From positions 1 to 22,966 of the IMG/VR virus record IMGVR_UViG_3300032246_000262: a DNA stretch of 22,966 nt. One strand, written 5' to 3'. Below are positions 7,625 to 14,926 of the stretch, piece after piece. Source of the DNA: a virus. Made by a program: the position numbers and the translations under genes. A model generated the notes under the pieces. It was not told the origin of the DNA. It made no database searches and worked only from the letters and a program-made list of their open reading frames with translations. The stretch's first letter is position 1. Every line of letters begins with the position of its first letter.

Positions 7625-7913
7625 AGAACACCGTAATACCCGTAACAGAGCCAACGCTAAGCGTAAGGTACAGCCCTGTAGAAGCTAATATACCCTCAGC
7701 GGGAATCAAAATATAAAAAGTATTTGGTGTTCCAAGGCTTGCAATATCCATTGTGTAGAGAACGGCGGCTGAAGAACCCCCATCTCTAATTTCAAATGTT
7801 GCGGCGGTGCTTGCTTTAGGGCTAACAACAAACCCTTTAAGACGCGTTCGCCCAGCGTAGTAAGAACCTGCCGCACTCAAATGAGCGGATTTAACGTCTG
7901 TCTGCATTGCCAT
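7617..7913 (-). CDS. Putative small virion protein, 98 aa
   Basis: GGAG lies 8 nt ahead of the ATG at 7913. The protein is beta-rich: SYYAGRTRLKGFVVSPKAST, then FEIRDGGSSAAVLYTMDI and TFYILIPAEGILASTGLYL. The pattern R.RLKG..V......G.I.......G......I........ ...IPG.GI.... .G is familiar from small head or tail-associated proteins of aquatic phages. It follows the UUCG hairpin behind the 160-aa gene. The end overlaps the next gene by 8 nt. A decoration or stabilising role is inferred only. Confidence 0.68.
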   Translation of the reverse strand: MAMQTDVKSAHLSAAGSYYAGRTRLKGFVVSPKASTAATFEIRDGGSSAAVLYTMDIASLGTPNTFYILIPAEGILASTGLYLTLSVGSVTGITVFYG

Positions 7914-7932
7914 AATTAATCTCCTGTTATTA

Positions 7933-7948
7933 GGGGGCCGAAGCCCCC
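7933..7948 (-). terminator. UUCG hairpin after the 160-aa virion gene
   Basis: On the minus strand GGGGGC-TTCG-GCCCCC is a 6-bp GC stem with a C(UUCG)G loop, 8 nt past the stop codon at 7957. It is followed by TAATAACAGG rather than a T run, so it may only pause transcription or protect the 3' end of the upstream mRNA, letting the following small genes be made at a lower level. Confidence 0.65.
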
Positions 7949-7956
7949 TTGATTAA

Positions 7957-8439
7957 TTAGACTTGGCTTGGATTGGCAGAGCCGTCAGTATCACGTACTG
8001 TGTACAAGCAAGAGATGCTTGCTGCGCCGCCACTGGCTGTTCCAGCACAAGCGTAAGTCACGGTAACGATGGCATCAGTTGCACCCACGTTCTGGTAAGT
8101 AGCGATGCTGGCATCAGTGATGGTGAATGTCGCACGGCCTACAGATAAAGGCGTGGTGGTAGCGCCACCAACAGTACCCAGAGTCGTAGATCCAATTTTG
8201 ACAGTGATTGTGTTGCCGGTTGTACCTGCATAAGCAGTTGTAATGTTAACAATGAAGCTGTTAATCATCGCGCCAGCAGGCAAAACGAAGAGGGTGGTTG
8301 CGGTTGTATCGCTAACAGTGGTTGTACCCGTTTGGCTAACCTGTGTAGCGCCCATATTACGGATAGTGCCAGCGGTAGTACCAGTGGTGTTTTTAACAGT
8401 GCCCAACAACCAAGGGCCAAGGTGAGTTGCGAATCCCAT
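7957..8439 (-). CDS. Putative head decoration or virion protein, 160 aa
   Basis: GGAG sits 8 nt ahead of the ATG at 8439. It starts MGFATHLGPWLLGTVKNTTG, then IRNMGATQVSQ, and continues as a Thr/Gly/Ala/Val-rich beta protein with a single late Cys pair (TVTYACAG; ISCLYTVRD). The start pattern H.GPWLLGTVK.TTG...G..RN.G...V.Q is common to small proteins made in large amounts right after the major capsid protein. It has its own candidate promoter and leader hairpin upstream and a strong hairpin after it, so it may be expressed separately from the capsid gene. Confidence 0.7.
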   Translation of the reverse strand: MGFATHLGPWLLGTVKNTTGTTAGTIRNMGATQVSQTGTTTVSDTTATTLFVLPAGAMINSFIVNITTAYAGTTGNTITVKIGSTTLGTVGGATTTPLSVGRATFTITDASIATYQNVGATDAIVTVTYACAGTASGGAASISCLYTVRDTDGSANPSQV

Positions 8440-8461
8440 GTTTAATTCTCCATGCGTTGTA

Positions 8462-8504
8462 GCGTATCAATCTGCATGAGGTCAGCCGAGCCTGTTTGAT
8501 ACGC
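8462..8504 (-). promoter_or_regulatory. Leader inverted repeat before the 160-aa virion gene
   Basis: GCGTATCAA (8462-8470) and TTGATACGC (8496-8504) are perfect 9-bp arms around 25 nt. It lies between a candidate promoter and the ribosome site of the gene that starts at 8439, so it would form a hairpin in the 5' leader. It may stabilise the mRNA or regulate its translation; no riboswitch class is recognised. Confidence 0.5.
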
Positions 8505-8526
8505 CGATGATTCTCGGGGTGGTTCC

Positions 8527-8555
8527 AATATACATCATTTAAACGCTCTATACAA
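8527..8555 (-). promoter_or_regulatory. Candidate minus-strand promoter behind the capsid gene
   Basis: On the minus strand TTGTAT (8555-8550) and TATATT (8532-8527) are 17 bp apart; the -10 matches five of six consensus bases and the -35 only three. A GTTTAAAC (8558-8565) lies just upstream and ATTTAAAC (8537-8544) in the spacer. This could drive the two small virion genes separately from the capsid gene. Confidence 0.35.
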
Positions 8556-8570
8556 GAGTTTAAACAATAA

Positions 8571-8594
8571 AAAAGGGAGCCGAAGCTCCCTTTT
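8571..8594 (-). terminator. UUCG terminator after the major capsid gene
   Basis: On the minus strand AAAAGGGAGC-TTCG-GCTCCCTTTT forms a 6-bp GC-rich stem, extended by A/T pairs, with a C(UUCG)G tetraloop and a T run. It starts 12 nt past the capsid stop codon. It is a textbook intrinsic terminator and also works as a hairpin for the opposite strand. Confidence 0.85.
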
Positions 8595-8606
8595 CTTATC
8601 GCCTGA

Positions 8607-9518
8607 TTAGGACGAACCGGGTGAACCAAAGATTCCCAATGGATCAGACCAGCCAAAGCTGTAACGCTCGCGGGCTTTGTAACGGACGTTGCCGGTATCA
8701 AAGTCACCGTCCATACTATTAGCAAGGGGTGAACGAACAAAATGCTTCAGGCCGTTAGGCACGTCAGTAGTCAAATACCAGCCGTTTGTGTCGGTCAGGT
8801 AATGATTAATGGTATAGCCTTCAGGGATAGAGCCATTGTTCTTCAGCGCATTGATATCGTTGTCGGTTGTGCCAACACGGAGGTTGGTTTCCAACAGGCG
8901 GGTAGCCACGAACTGCAATGCAGGAGGAACAATCAGCTTCTTGGGCTTAGCGGCGATCAACAAACCACGCTCGTCTGTCCAAGCGGCGATCTGAATGACT
9001 GCGTTTTCCAACGAAGTTTCATTCAAGTCAGCAGCAGTGGAGGGACGGTTGGAGTTGGTTCCACCAGAAACCAAGGGGTGAGCAGTGCTAAACAAAGCAA
9101 CGCCGTCGCCACCGGGATAAGCGGCAGAGAAGCCGTTGTTGATGGTAGCAGCAGCTTTTACCTGCTTGGTATACGCCATTGCACGAGCCAAACCTTTGGT
9201 GTAACGAGCAGACAAGCTGTCGTACAAGTTATCTTCAATCGCTTCTTCAGTGATTGAGAAACCCAAAGCAATGGTTTCGTGGTTGTAGCGGGTAGTCCAT
9301 GCCTCTTGAGCATTGTCATAAGCGATGGCAGAACCCTCGTTTTTGACAGGTGCGGCTGAGAAGCCAGACAGTTTGGTCTCTTCTTCAAAAGAACGCTCAG
9401 AAGTTTCGGTTTCGTACATCTCTTTATGTTCTTCACCATAACGAGCGTACTCCATGCCAAACAATGCGTTCAGTCCGGGTAAGAGTTCTTTAAGTAGTTG
9501 TGCACGTGAAATAGCCAT
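8607..9518 (-). CDS. Major capsid protein (Mu gpT-like, HK97 fold)
   Basis: The 303-aa protein starts MAISRAQLLKELLPGLNALF; this opening, YARYGEEHKEMYETETSERS, and the middle NHETIALGFSITEEAIEDNL and KGLARAMAYTKQVKAA are typical of Mu gpT-like major head subunits with the HK97 fold. The C-terminal part (WYLTTDVPNGLKHFVRSP, then RYKARERYSFGWSDPLGIFG) matches the usual end of these proteins. Length is normal for the family, with no long delta domain, so the separate scaffold gene upstream probably serves assembly. AAGGAG fused to the upstream stop lies 9 nt ahead of the ATG. A UUCG terminator follows. Confidence 0.9.
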   Translation of the reverse strand: MAISRAQLLKELLPGLNALFGMEYARYGEEHKEMYETETSERSFEEETKLSGFSAAPVKNEGSAIAYDNAQEAWTTRYNHETIALGFSITEEAIEDNLYDSLSARYTKGLARAMAYTKQVKAAATINNGFSAAYPGGDGVALFSTAHPLVSGGTNSNRPSTAADLNETSLENAVIQIAAWTDERGLLIAAKPKKLIVPPALQFVATRLLETNLRVGTTDNDINALKNNGSIPEGYTINHYLTDTNGWYLTTDVPNGLKHFVRSPLANSMDGDFDTGNVRYKARERYSFGWSDPLGIFGSPGSS

Positions 9519-9531
9519 TTTATGTTACTCC

Positions 9532-10353
9532 TTATGCGCCAGTGGCAGAATAGTAGCCGTGCAGACCTTGATTCAACTTAACCAAGATTTCAGGATACTG
9601 GGTGAACACGATGGTCGAATTCAATGTAGCAACAGGAGCTTGGTCTAGTACAAACGATGTTGCACCAGCGGAAGCGGCAGTAGCTACAAAAGAATTACTG
9701 GCAACAAATTGACCATTTGCAGCAATCGAACCAACATCAGTACCAACCGGCAACGCGAACGGCAGAGCCGAACAGGTCACAGTAGCAGTAGAAATGCTGC
9801 TATAAGTTGCAGTACCTAGCGAAACTGCGGTCTCTTGAACCAGACCAATCATGCGCAAAGGCAGGGTGGTGGTAACAGGAGTAGCAGAAGGAGCCAGAAC
9901 GGCGTTGGCGGAGTTACCAGTAGCTGTGCTACCAGTATTGTTGATGGCTGACAGGTTAGTGCCAATCATTGCCATAGCGCCAGAAGCAATGGTAGTTCCA
10001 GAAGAACACACAACAGCTTTAAACACAGCATCGGGATCGTCCAACACATAGGCTTGACAGTCACCGGCAGCGGTGCTTGCGGGCCAATATTGAGAGAACA
10101 ACTTTTGCTTAGTTGTGGGGTTGGTATATGTGCAACCTAAGAAAATACCAGTGGTCTGGTTTAAGCCACTGCCGGTAGAAACGGAAGCCCTTTGGAGGCG
10201 ACCACGGGATAAAACAACAAAGTCACCATAAAAGATGTCAGTTGCATAACCGTACTGGATGGGGTACATACGGGTAGAACCCGCAAATACTTGACCACCG
10301 ATTAGGTTTTGCGCCAACAGCCCGTATGGAGCTGATACGACGGGATAAGCCAT
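9532..10353 (-). CDS. Virion protein of the capsid operon, 273 aa
   Basis: AAAAGGAG precedes the ATG at 10353. The N-terminus (MAYPVVSAPYGLLAQNLIGG, then QVFAGSTRMYPIQYGYATDI and FYGDFVVLSRGRLQRA) is a pattern I recognise from capsid-adjacent proteins in aquatic phages, where they precede or follow the major capsid gene. The remainder is beta-rich and Thr/Ser/Ala-rich, ending in PEILVKLNQGLHGYYSATGA. Position between scaffold-side genes and the major capsid protein suggests a head protein, perhaps a decoration or minor capsid component. No enzyme motif is seen. Confidence 0.75.
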   Translation of the reverse strand: MAYPVVSAPYGLLAQNLIGGQVFAGSTRMYPIQYGYATDIFYGDFVVLSRGRLQRASVSTGSGLNQTTGIFLGCTYTNPTTKQKLFSQYWPASTAAGDCQAYVLDDPDAVFKAVVCSSGTTIASGAMAMIGTNLSAINNTGSTATGNSANAVLAPSATPVTTTLPLRMIGLVQETAVSLGTATYSSISTATVTCSALPFALPVGTDVGSIAANGQFVASNSFVATAASAGATSFVLDQAPVATLNSTIVFTQYPEILVKLNQGLHGYYSATGA

Positions 10354-10373
10354 TTAAGACTCCTTTTAAAAAG

Positions 10374-10844
10374 TTAAGAACCTGTACCAAATGTTACTTT
10401 TGACGAGCGTTCCGCGAATTTTGACATCCGTGGATCGTTGTCTTTCATGTAGGTGTTATCTACTGAATCCATCTGCGCTTTGTTCTGGCGGGAGAAATGG
10501 GCCTCCCTTTGATCCATAAACTCAGCAGGAATCCGGCAAAGAATCAACCCACCAACTTCGATGTTGCCTTTGAAGCGCCCCTCATGGGAGGCATGCATCA
10601 TTAGCTCCGGATACTCATCTGCTTTGCAGGGCTCGTACCCTTCTCTAAATTTAGATGAAATGTTTGATGGATCACTTGTTCCCAGTGTGCTTGTTCTTAC
10701 CCAGCGATGCGACCAATCGGGCCGATCATCAGGAGAAGGTAGGGCATCAGGTAAACGCCACGACGTTGGTCGTTGCATTTCTTGACGAGCCTCAAGGTCA
10801 CGGGGCTTACGATTTGTCTTGTCAGACACTTGTACTTGATCCAT
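10374..10844 (-). CDS. Small head-cluster protein, 156 aa
   Basis: I choose the ATG at 10844 (MDQVQVSDKTNRKPRD), which is spaced 9 nt from AGAAGGA; the upstream ATG at 10853 touches that ribosome site. The protein is polar and loop-rich, with SWRLPDALPSPDDRPDWSHR followed by WVRTSTLGTSDPSNISSKFR and a later DNDPRMSKFAERSSKVTFG. The piece GRFKGNIEVGGLILCRIPAE looks like a short beta-hairpin. I know similar proteins only as conserved hypotheticals between scaffold and capsid genes. It may assist capsid assembly or be a minor head protein. Confidence 0.72.
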   Translation of the reverse strand: MDQVQVSDKTNRKPRDLEARQEMQRPTSWRLPDALPSPDDRPDWSHRWVRTSTLGTSDPSNISSKFREGYEPCKADEYPELMMHASHEGRFKGNIEVGGLILCRIPAEFMDQREAHFSRQNKAQMDSVDNTYMKDNDPRMSKFAERSSKVTFGTGS

Positions 10845-10845
10845 G

Positions 10846-11808
10846 TTAAGCATTCCTTCTTAAATTTGCTACCGCTTTCGCATACTCTTCCATAGGCACA
10901 TTAAGCCGACGCGCAATGGTGGCCTGAGATGCTGTTAGTTTTACGCGATTTGGAGGGGTGCTACGTGTAGCGGGAGCTACAACAGAAGCTGGTTTGGCGC
11001 GGCGAGGGGTTTCCTCATCCGGTTCTGATGACGTATTAGAGGTGTCATCATCCTCACGGCGCTGAGAATTGAAGTTCTCAGGAAATCTTTTGCGCATCGT
11101 TTTATCGATGGTTTGAAAGTACTCTTCAGTACCTGCATAGTCGTCACCATATTCCTTTTTCAGTTTCCTGTCAAGGCCCATAGCCGCCATTGTCATTTCT
11201 TCGTCTGCACCAAACCACGAAGAATTAGCATCAACCCATCGCTGGGTTCTTGGCGACATTGTTTGAGCAGGCTGCTGAGGTGCTGGTCTAAGAGTTTCGG
11301 GCTCGTCAATTGGGCGCATTTGTTCTGCCCTGTCGATCCTGAGCGTCGCCTTGGTGATCTCCATTTGAGCCTCAGCTACGCCATCAGAGTCGCCAGATTC
11401 ATAGGCTTCTTTGTAGCGTTTCTTGGCTGCGTCCAGAGACATCTGGGCTGTAGACTTGTTTTGCTCAATGAAAACTTCACTGCCGGACTTGAGTTGTCCT
11501 TTTAAACGCTTGTTTTCCTCATACACCTGTGCCGCAAACTCTTCTGCTGCCAGACGCTCACGTTCAGCCTTTTCTTTGGCTCTGCGTTCGTCATGGTAGC
11601 CGCGCTTGAGTTTTCCGACGCGCTCTTGTACATCCTTGCTGTACTGCGAAAGCTCTTCGTCTTCCGGCTCGTTTATAGGGGCGCTTTTCCGGCCTCGGTC
11701 AGCCGCAGGCGTGTCGTCCTCAATTTCTACCTCAAACTTTTCTTCCGAGGCTTTTGCTTCCTTCTCATCAGGAAACTCATATGTATCGTTTTCGATTTGT
11801 GTTGCCAT
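10846..11808 (-). CDS. Capsid scaffolding-like protein, 320 aa
   Basis: The ATG at 11808 follows TAAGGAGTAATAC. The first 60 residues are strongly acidic (EEKFEVEIEDDTPAADRGR). Residues about 60-115 form a long charged coiled coil (GYHDERRAKEKAERERLAAE, then EFAAQVYEENKRLKGQL). Later there is RTQRWVDANSSWFGADEEMT and DYAGTEEYFQTIDKTMRKRF. The end (KLTASQATIARRLNVPMEEY) is a short helical piece likely to touch the capsid. Acidic start, central coiled coil and basic end match scaffold proteins, and it lies upstream of the major capsid gene as scaffolds do. No protease motif is seen, so how it leaves the head is open. Confidence 0.78.
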   Translation of the reverse strand: MATQIENDTYEFPDEKEAKASEEKFEVEIEDDTPAADRGRKSAPINEPEDEELSQYSKDVQERVGKLKRGYHDERRAKEKAERERLAAEEFAAQVYEENKRLKGQLKSGSEVFIEQNKSTAQMSLDAAKKRYKEAYESGDSDGVAEAQMEITKATLRIDRAEQMRPIDEPETLRPAPQQPAQTMSPRTQRWVDANSSWFGADEEMTMAAMGLDRKLKKEYGDDYAGTEEYFQTIDKTMRKRFPENFNSQRREDDDTSNTSSEPDEETPRRAKPASVVAPATRSTPPNRVKLTASQATIARRLNVPMEEYAKAVANLRRNA

Positions 11809-11818
11809 GTATTACTCC

Positions 11819-12229
11819 TTATGCTGCTCGTGTAATGCCACGGGGATCTTGCACAACCGCTTCAACCGAGTCATCGTTGATGAGCCGGAATTCACGACCA
11901 TGAATCTTCAGGCGGGTTCCTGAATTGGGGCGGACGATGACAAAGTCACCAACCTTGCAACGCGCTCCTGATGGGAACCTAGTTGCGTCCTTGTAAGCTT
12001 CTGGGCCAAGCTTTACAACAAAAAGCACAGGGGTCAGAATCTCTTCTTTCCAGATTGCTTGGGTGGACTTAACAATCCCAATGTCGCTGTCTGCATACTC
12101 TTCCATTGCCTCTGGTACGACGGTAAGCAGCATAAAACCCGTGGGGTCAGGTAGTTGTTTGGCTTTTTGTTCAGCAGATGTGTTCAAAATGCCAGACAGA
12201 TCAACCGCCTCAACATCAAATTCAGTCAT
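11819..12229 (-). CDS. GroES-like co-chaperonin domain protein, 136 aa
   Basis: I use ATG 12229 (MTEFDVEAVDLSGIL), which has GGAG nine nt ahead and overlaps the upstream gene by 8 nt; the longer frame to 12283 adds 18 residues without a good site. The middle holds a typical GroES-type barrel pattern: TGFMLLTVVPEAMEE, then a loop, then GIVKS, FVVKLGPEAYKD, GARCKVGDFVIVRPNSGTRL, and GREFRLINDDSVEAVVQDP. This G..CKVGD.V......G......G..... ...D....V signature is that of GroES and of phage gp31-like proteins. It would help fold capsid protein together with host GroEL; that role is inference from family and from its place between portal and scaffold genes. Confidence 0.75.
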   Translation of the reverse strand: MTEFDVEAVDLSGILNTSAEQKAKQLPDPTGFMLLTVVPEAMEEYADSDIGIVKSTQAIWKEEILTPVLFVVKLGPEAYKDATRFPSGARCKVGDFVIVRPNSGTRLKIHGREFRLINDDSVEAVVQDPRGITRAA

Positions 12230-12419
12230 CGGAATACTCCATTTTTTTCGCAAGGTCGGATATAAAACCATCTGCGTGACCAAGACCTCGAATCACCCCG
12301 CAGACGTGCCGATACTCGGCAAAATCAGTTACTCTTCCACTGGCTAAAAACTCCACTTGCTCATGGCGGATGTTTTCTAGCTCTTTTCGCACGTGTTGTA
12401 AGACACGAGTTGCATCCAT
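12222..12419 (-). CDS. Small helical protein, 65 aa
   Basis: The ATG at 12419 lies 2 nt after the portal stop, with AAAGG ahead. The protein (MDATRVLQHVRKELENIRHE, then HVCGVIRGLGHADGFISDLA) is mostly helical with one central Cys. The form LA.G...D...Y....G.I.GL......I.DL is seen in small proteins that follow portal genes in other phages. It may be a portal-associated or assembly factor; no function is established that I know. It overlaps the GroES-like gene by 8 nt. Confidence 0.72.
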   Translation of the reverse strand: MDATRVLQHVRKELENIRHEQVEFLASGRVTDFAEYRHVCGVIRGLGHADGFISDLAKKMEYSDD

Positions 12420-12421
12420 AC

Positions 12422-14917
12422 TTAACCTTTCGTTGGTTTGTTAGGAAGTTGTTGCGCATTTCTTTGCGCGGCTTGCACCGACATTTGTGCTCGGTGTTTG
12501 GCAATGTCCACACCCAAGCGTGATCCATCTATTTCCATTTGTTTGTTTAAACGATCTTTACTCTCGGCGGCTTTTGCCGATACTTGCATAGCTGCAATCT
12601 CTTTTTGCGCCGCAATACGAGCCTCTTCAATCCGGATTTGGTCAGCTTTTGCTGCTGCGTCAATCTGTTGTTTTTGCTGCTTAAGCTGCAATTCTCCTTG
12701 CTTGATCTGAAGTTCTTGCATTTGCATTTGAACAATAGGATCTTGCATTTGTTGCTGAGCTTGTTGCTGCTGGGCTTCTTGGCTGTGTTGCTGGAACAGT
12801 TGTTTGGCTGCTTCTGCTGCCATGATGGCAATGTGATCAGCCATTTCTGGTGGCACTTGCTTGGTTTGATCTTCGCTTGGCAGTGCTATACCCATGCGCT
12901 TTTCAATCTCAAGGCGGTACTGGAATCCAGTGTGTTCATTGATATGCGCAAGCATTGCGGCTTGTAGCATCTGCGCTTGTGGATTTTGTGCAATGATTTG
13001 GGCAATTTTGGGGTCTTGCATTGCCATCATATGAACCTGAATGTGTGCTTCGTGGTTCTGGTTCAAGAATGCCTTTACACCCTTCCCGGTCAAGATGTTT
13101 TGGTTTTCCTGAACCGGGTCGGTAGGAACCTGATCATCTTCTGTCTTGACCAGTTTATTGGCGTTTTTGATGCCAAGAACCTCAATCATTTGACGGTGCA
13201 ATAAAGGCATGTCATACAACTGGGGTGCGCCTTGTGCCAATTGAAGCACTGCCTGATACTGGACAATCTTCTGCGCCATTGTTGAAGCGTTGGGATCGCT
13301 GACGGGGATAACGTCAGTGCTGTCGTAATCAGATTTACGGGCGGCACGGCTACCTTCTTCTGGCTCGTACTCATAATCTTCTGGCGCGTAATCAGCAATA
13401 ATCACCTTCAAGAGCTTGAACTCTTGCTTCATTGAGAAGTGCATACGGGACTGGACTGCGCCCATGACCTTCAGGGTTCTTTCCAGAATTGCCAGTGTTG
13501 TGCCTACAGGAGCCTGCGCAGACATGTCGGAGACATTCATATCTCCACCGTTGGCAAAAGAGCGGCCTTCTTCTACGATGTTTTGGAATAAGGCAAACAG
13601 AACCTGACTTGGTTCTTTGTAGGGCAAAGGCAGGATGTTGTCGCGGATGGAGCCGCTTGGCACATCTACATCTCGGAATTCTCCCGGCTGAATGGGAGTG
13701 TCATCGCCCTTGATACGTAGACCACGGGACTTGAGGCCGCCCGGCAAGTTGCTAAGCGTTCCTGCGTCAACCAATTGCCGGATGAGCATCGTAGCCGATT
13801 TTGCATATCCCCCGATAAGGTGGATAAGACCATAACCGTAAAATCCATCACCGGGGATGTATTGGTAATGGACAAAGTGCTGTCGCTTGATATGAAGCTC
13901 ATCTCCGTCATACCAGTTTCTCCTTATTGAAAGAATTTCTGCGGTGCTTTTCTCAACCGTAATGACGTAAGGCAGGGCAATGCCCGTCTTCTCGCCTTTG
14001 TCGTTTTTGTGTTCAAAACCTTTAAGGTCAATGTCTACGTGCATTTCAAGGATGCGATAGCGATCATCTTGAATAGCAGACATGCCGTTTTCTTCTGACT
14101 TCTGCTTCTCAATATCATCAAGCTCAAAGCCGGGGTCGCCAAGATCAACATCTAAGTAAAAACCCGACTCCTGAAGCTTTAAAACTTCATTCTTGGTCTT
14201 GCGCATGACGTGGGTAACACGCTCAGAAGACTCAATATCCCTTGCGCCATAAGGAACAACCAAATCCTCTGCGGGGATAAACACAGCCATCTGACGGCCT
14301 TTTGATGGGTCGTAGTAGACTTTTTTGAATGCCGAGCCGGTAATGGGTAAAGACCACAGCAGTTTTTCATGCTCTGGGCGGTACTCAGTCATAACCTCAG
14401 TCAACTGGTAATTCATGTCCTCTTGGACGCGCTGGGCAGCTTCTTCTGTTTCTGGCGTCTCTTTGCCGATGATCTTTGTCTTGACTGGCCCCATAGCTGG
14501 AAATGTCTCGGTAATACCTTCAGACTGGAACCTGACAACTGACTCTGTCAGCATTGGGTGGAATACACCGCAGGCTCCTTGCCAAGGCTCTGTACGCTCT
14601 TCATAGCGCAGACCCAGAAGCTTTAAGCCTTCGACGTAGGTTTGAATCCAATCTCTGCGGTCGCGGGTGTCCTTTTCAAAGTCATCAATCAAGTCTGAAG
14701 CTAATTTTGAGATTTCAGACTCATCCATGTACTCCGCAAGGTTTACGTCAAAATCTTCTGATGTCTCTTCTTCAGGCATCATGTCAATTTGAAGATCTCC
14801 GATGCCAACATGAACTGCCTCGGGGTCTTCAATTTCAATTTCAATAGGAGCATCATTCTCTTGCTCCATACCCAAAGGGGCTGCGTACAAACCTTTATCT
14901 ATTGAACTTGTTGCCAT
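12422..14917 (-). CDS. Portal protein, 831 aa
   Basis: AAGGATTAAAA leads to the ATG at 14917, 9 nt after the large terminase stop. The first 60 residues are acidic. Then come RRDWIQTYVEGLKLLGLRYE, EPWQGACGVFHPMLTESVVR, and FQSEGITETFPAMGPVKTKI, all typical of large P22-like or podovirus portals. The core includes YDPSKGRQMAVFIPAEDLVV and the wing/crown region DGFYGYGLIHLIGGYAKSAT. The C-terminus is a long Gln-rich helix (about residues 690-830, QEAQQQQAQQQM etc.), as expected for the portal barrel. It would form the 12-fold ring through which DNA enters the head. One GTTTAAAC inside is read as Leu-Asn. Confidence 0.92.
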   Translation of the reverse strand: MATSSIDKGLYAAPLGMEQENDAPIEIEIEDPEAVHVGIGDLQIDMMPEEETSEDFDVNLAEYMDESEISKLASDLIDDFEKDTRDRRDWIQTYVEGLKLLGLRYEERTEPWQGACGVFHPMLTESVVRFQSEGITETFPAMGPVKTKIIGKETPETEEAAQRVQEDMNYQLTEVMTEYRPEHEKLLWSLPITGSAFKKVYYDPSKGRQMAVFIPAEDLVVPYGARDIESSERVTHVMRKTKNEVLKLQESGFYLDVDLGDPGFELDDIEKQKSEENGMSAIQDDRYRILEMHVDIDLKGFEHKNDKGEKTGIALPYVITVEKSTAEILSIRRNWYDGDELHIKRQHFVHYQYIPGDGFYGYGLIHLIGGYAKSATMLIRQLVDAGTLSNLPGGLKSRGLRIKGDDTPIQPGEFRDVDVPSGSIRDNILPLPYKEPSQVLFALFQNIVEEGRSFANGGDMNVSDMSAQAPVGTTLAILERTLKVMGAVQSRMHFSMKQEFKLLKVIIADYAPEDYEYEPEEGSRAARKSDYDSTDVIPVSDPNASTMAQKIVQYQAVLQLAQGAPQLYDMPLLHRQMIEVLGIKNANKLVKTEDDQVPTDPVQENQNILTGKGVKAFLNQNHEAHIQVHMMAMQDPKIAQIIAQNPQAQMLQAAMLAHINEHTGFQYRLEIEKRMGIALPSEDQTKQVPPEMADHIAIMAAEAAKQLFQQHSQEAQQQQAQQQMQDPIVQMQMQELQIKQGELQLKQQKQQIDAAAKADQIRIEEARIAAQKEIAAMQVSAKAAESKDRLNKQMEIDGSRLGVDIAKHRAQMSVQAAQRNAQQLPNKPTKG

Positions 14918-14926
14918 TTTTAATCC

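Noticed and set aside
8742-9257. 171-codon open frame on the plus strand inside the major capsid gene
   Set aside because: Antisense shadow of a clearly recognised capsid gene; product matches no protein style and lacks a ribosome site.
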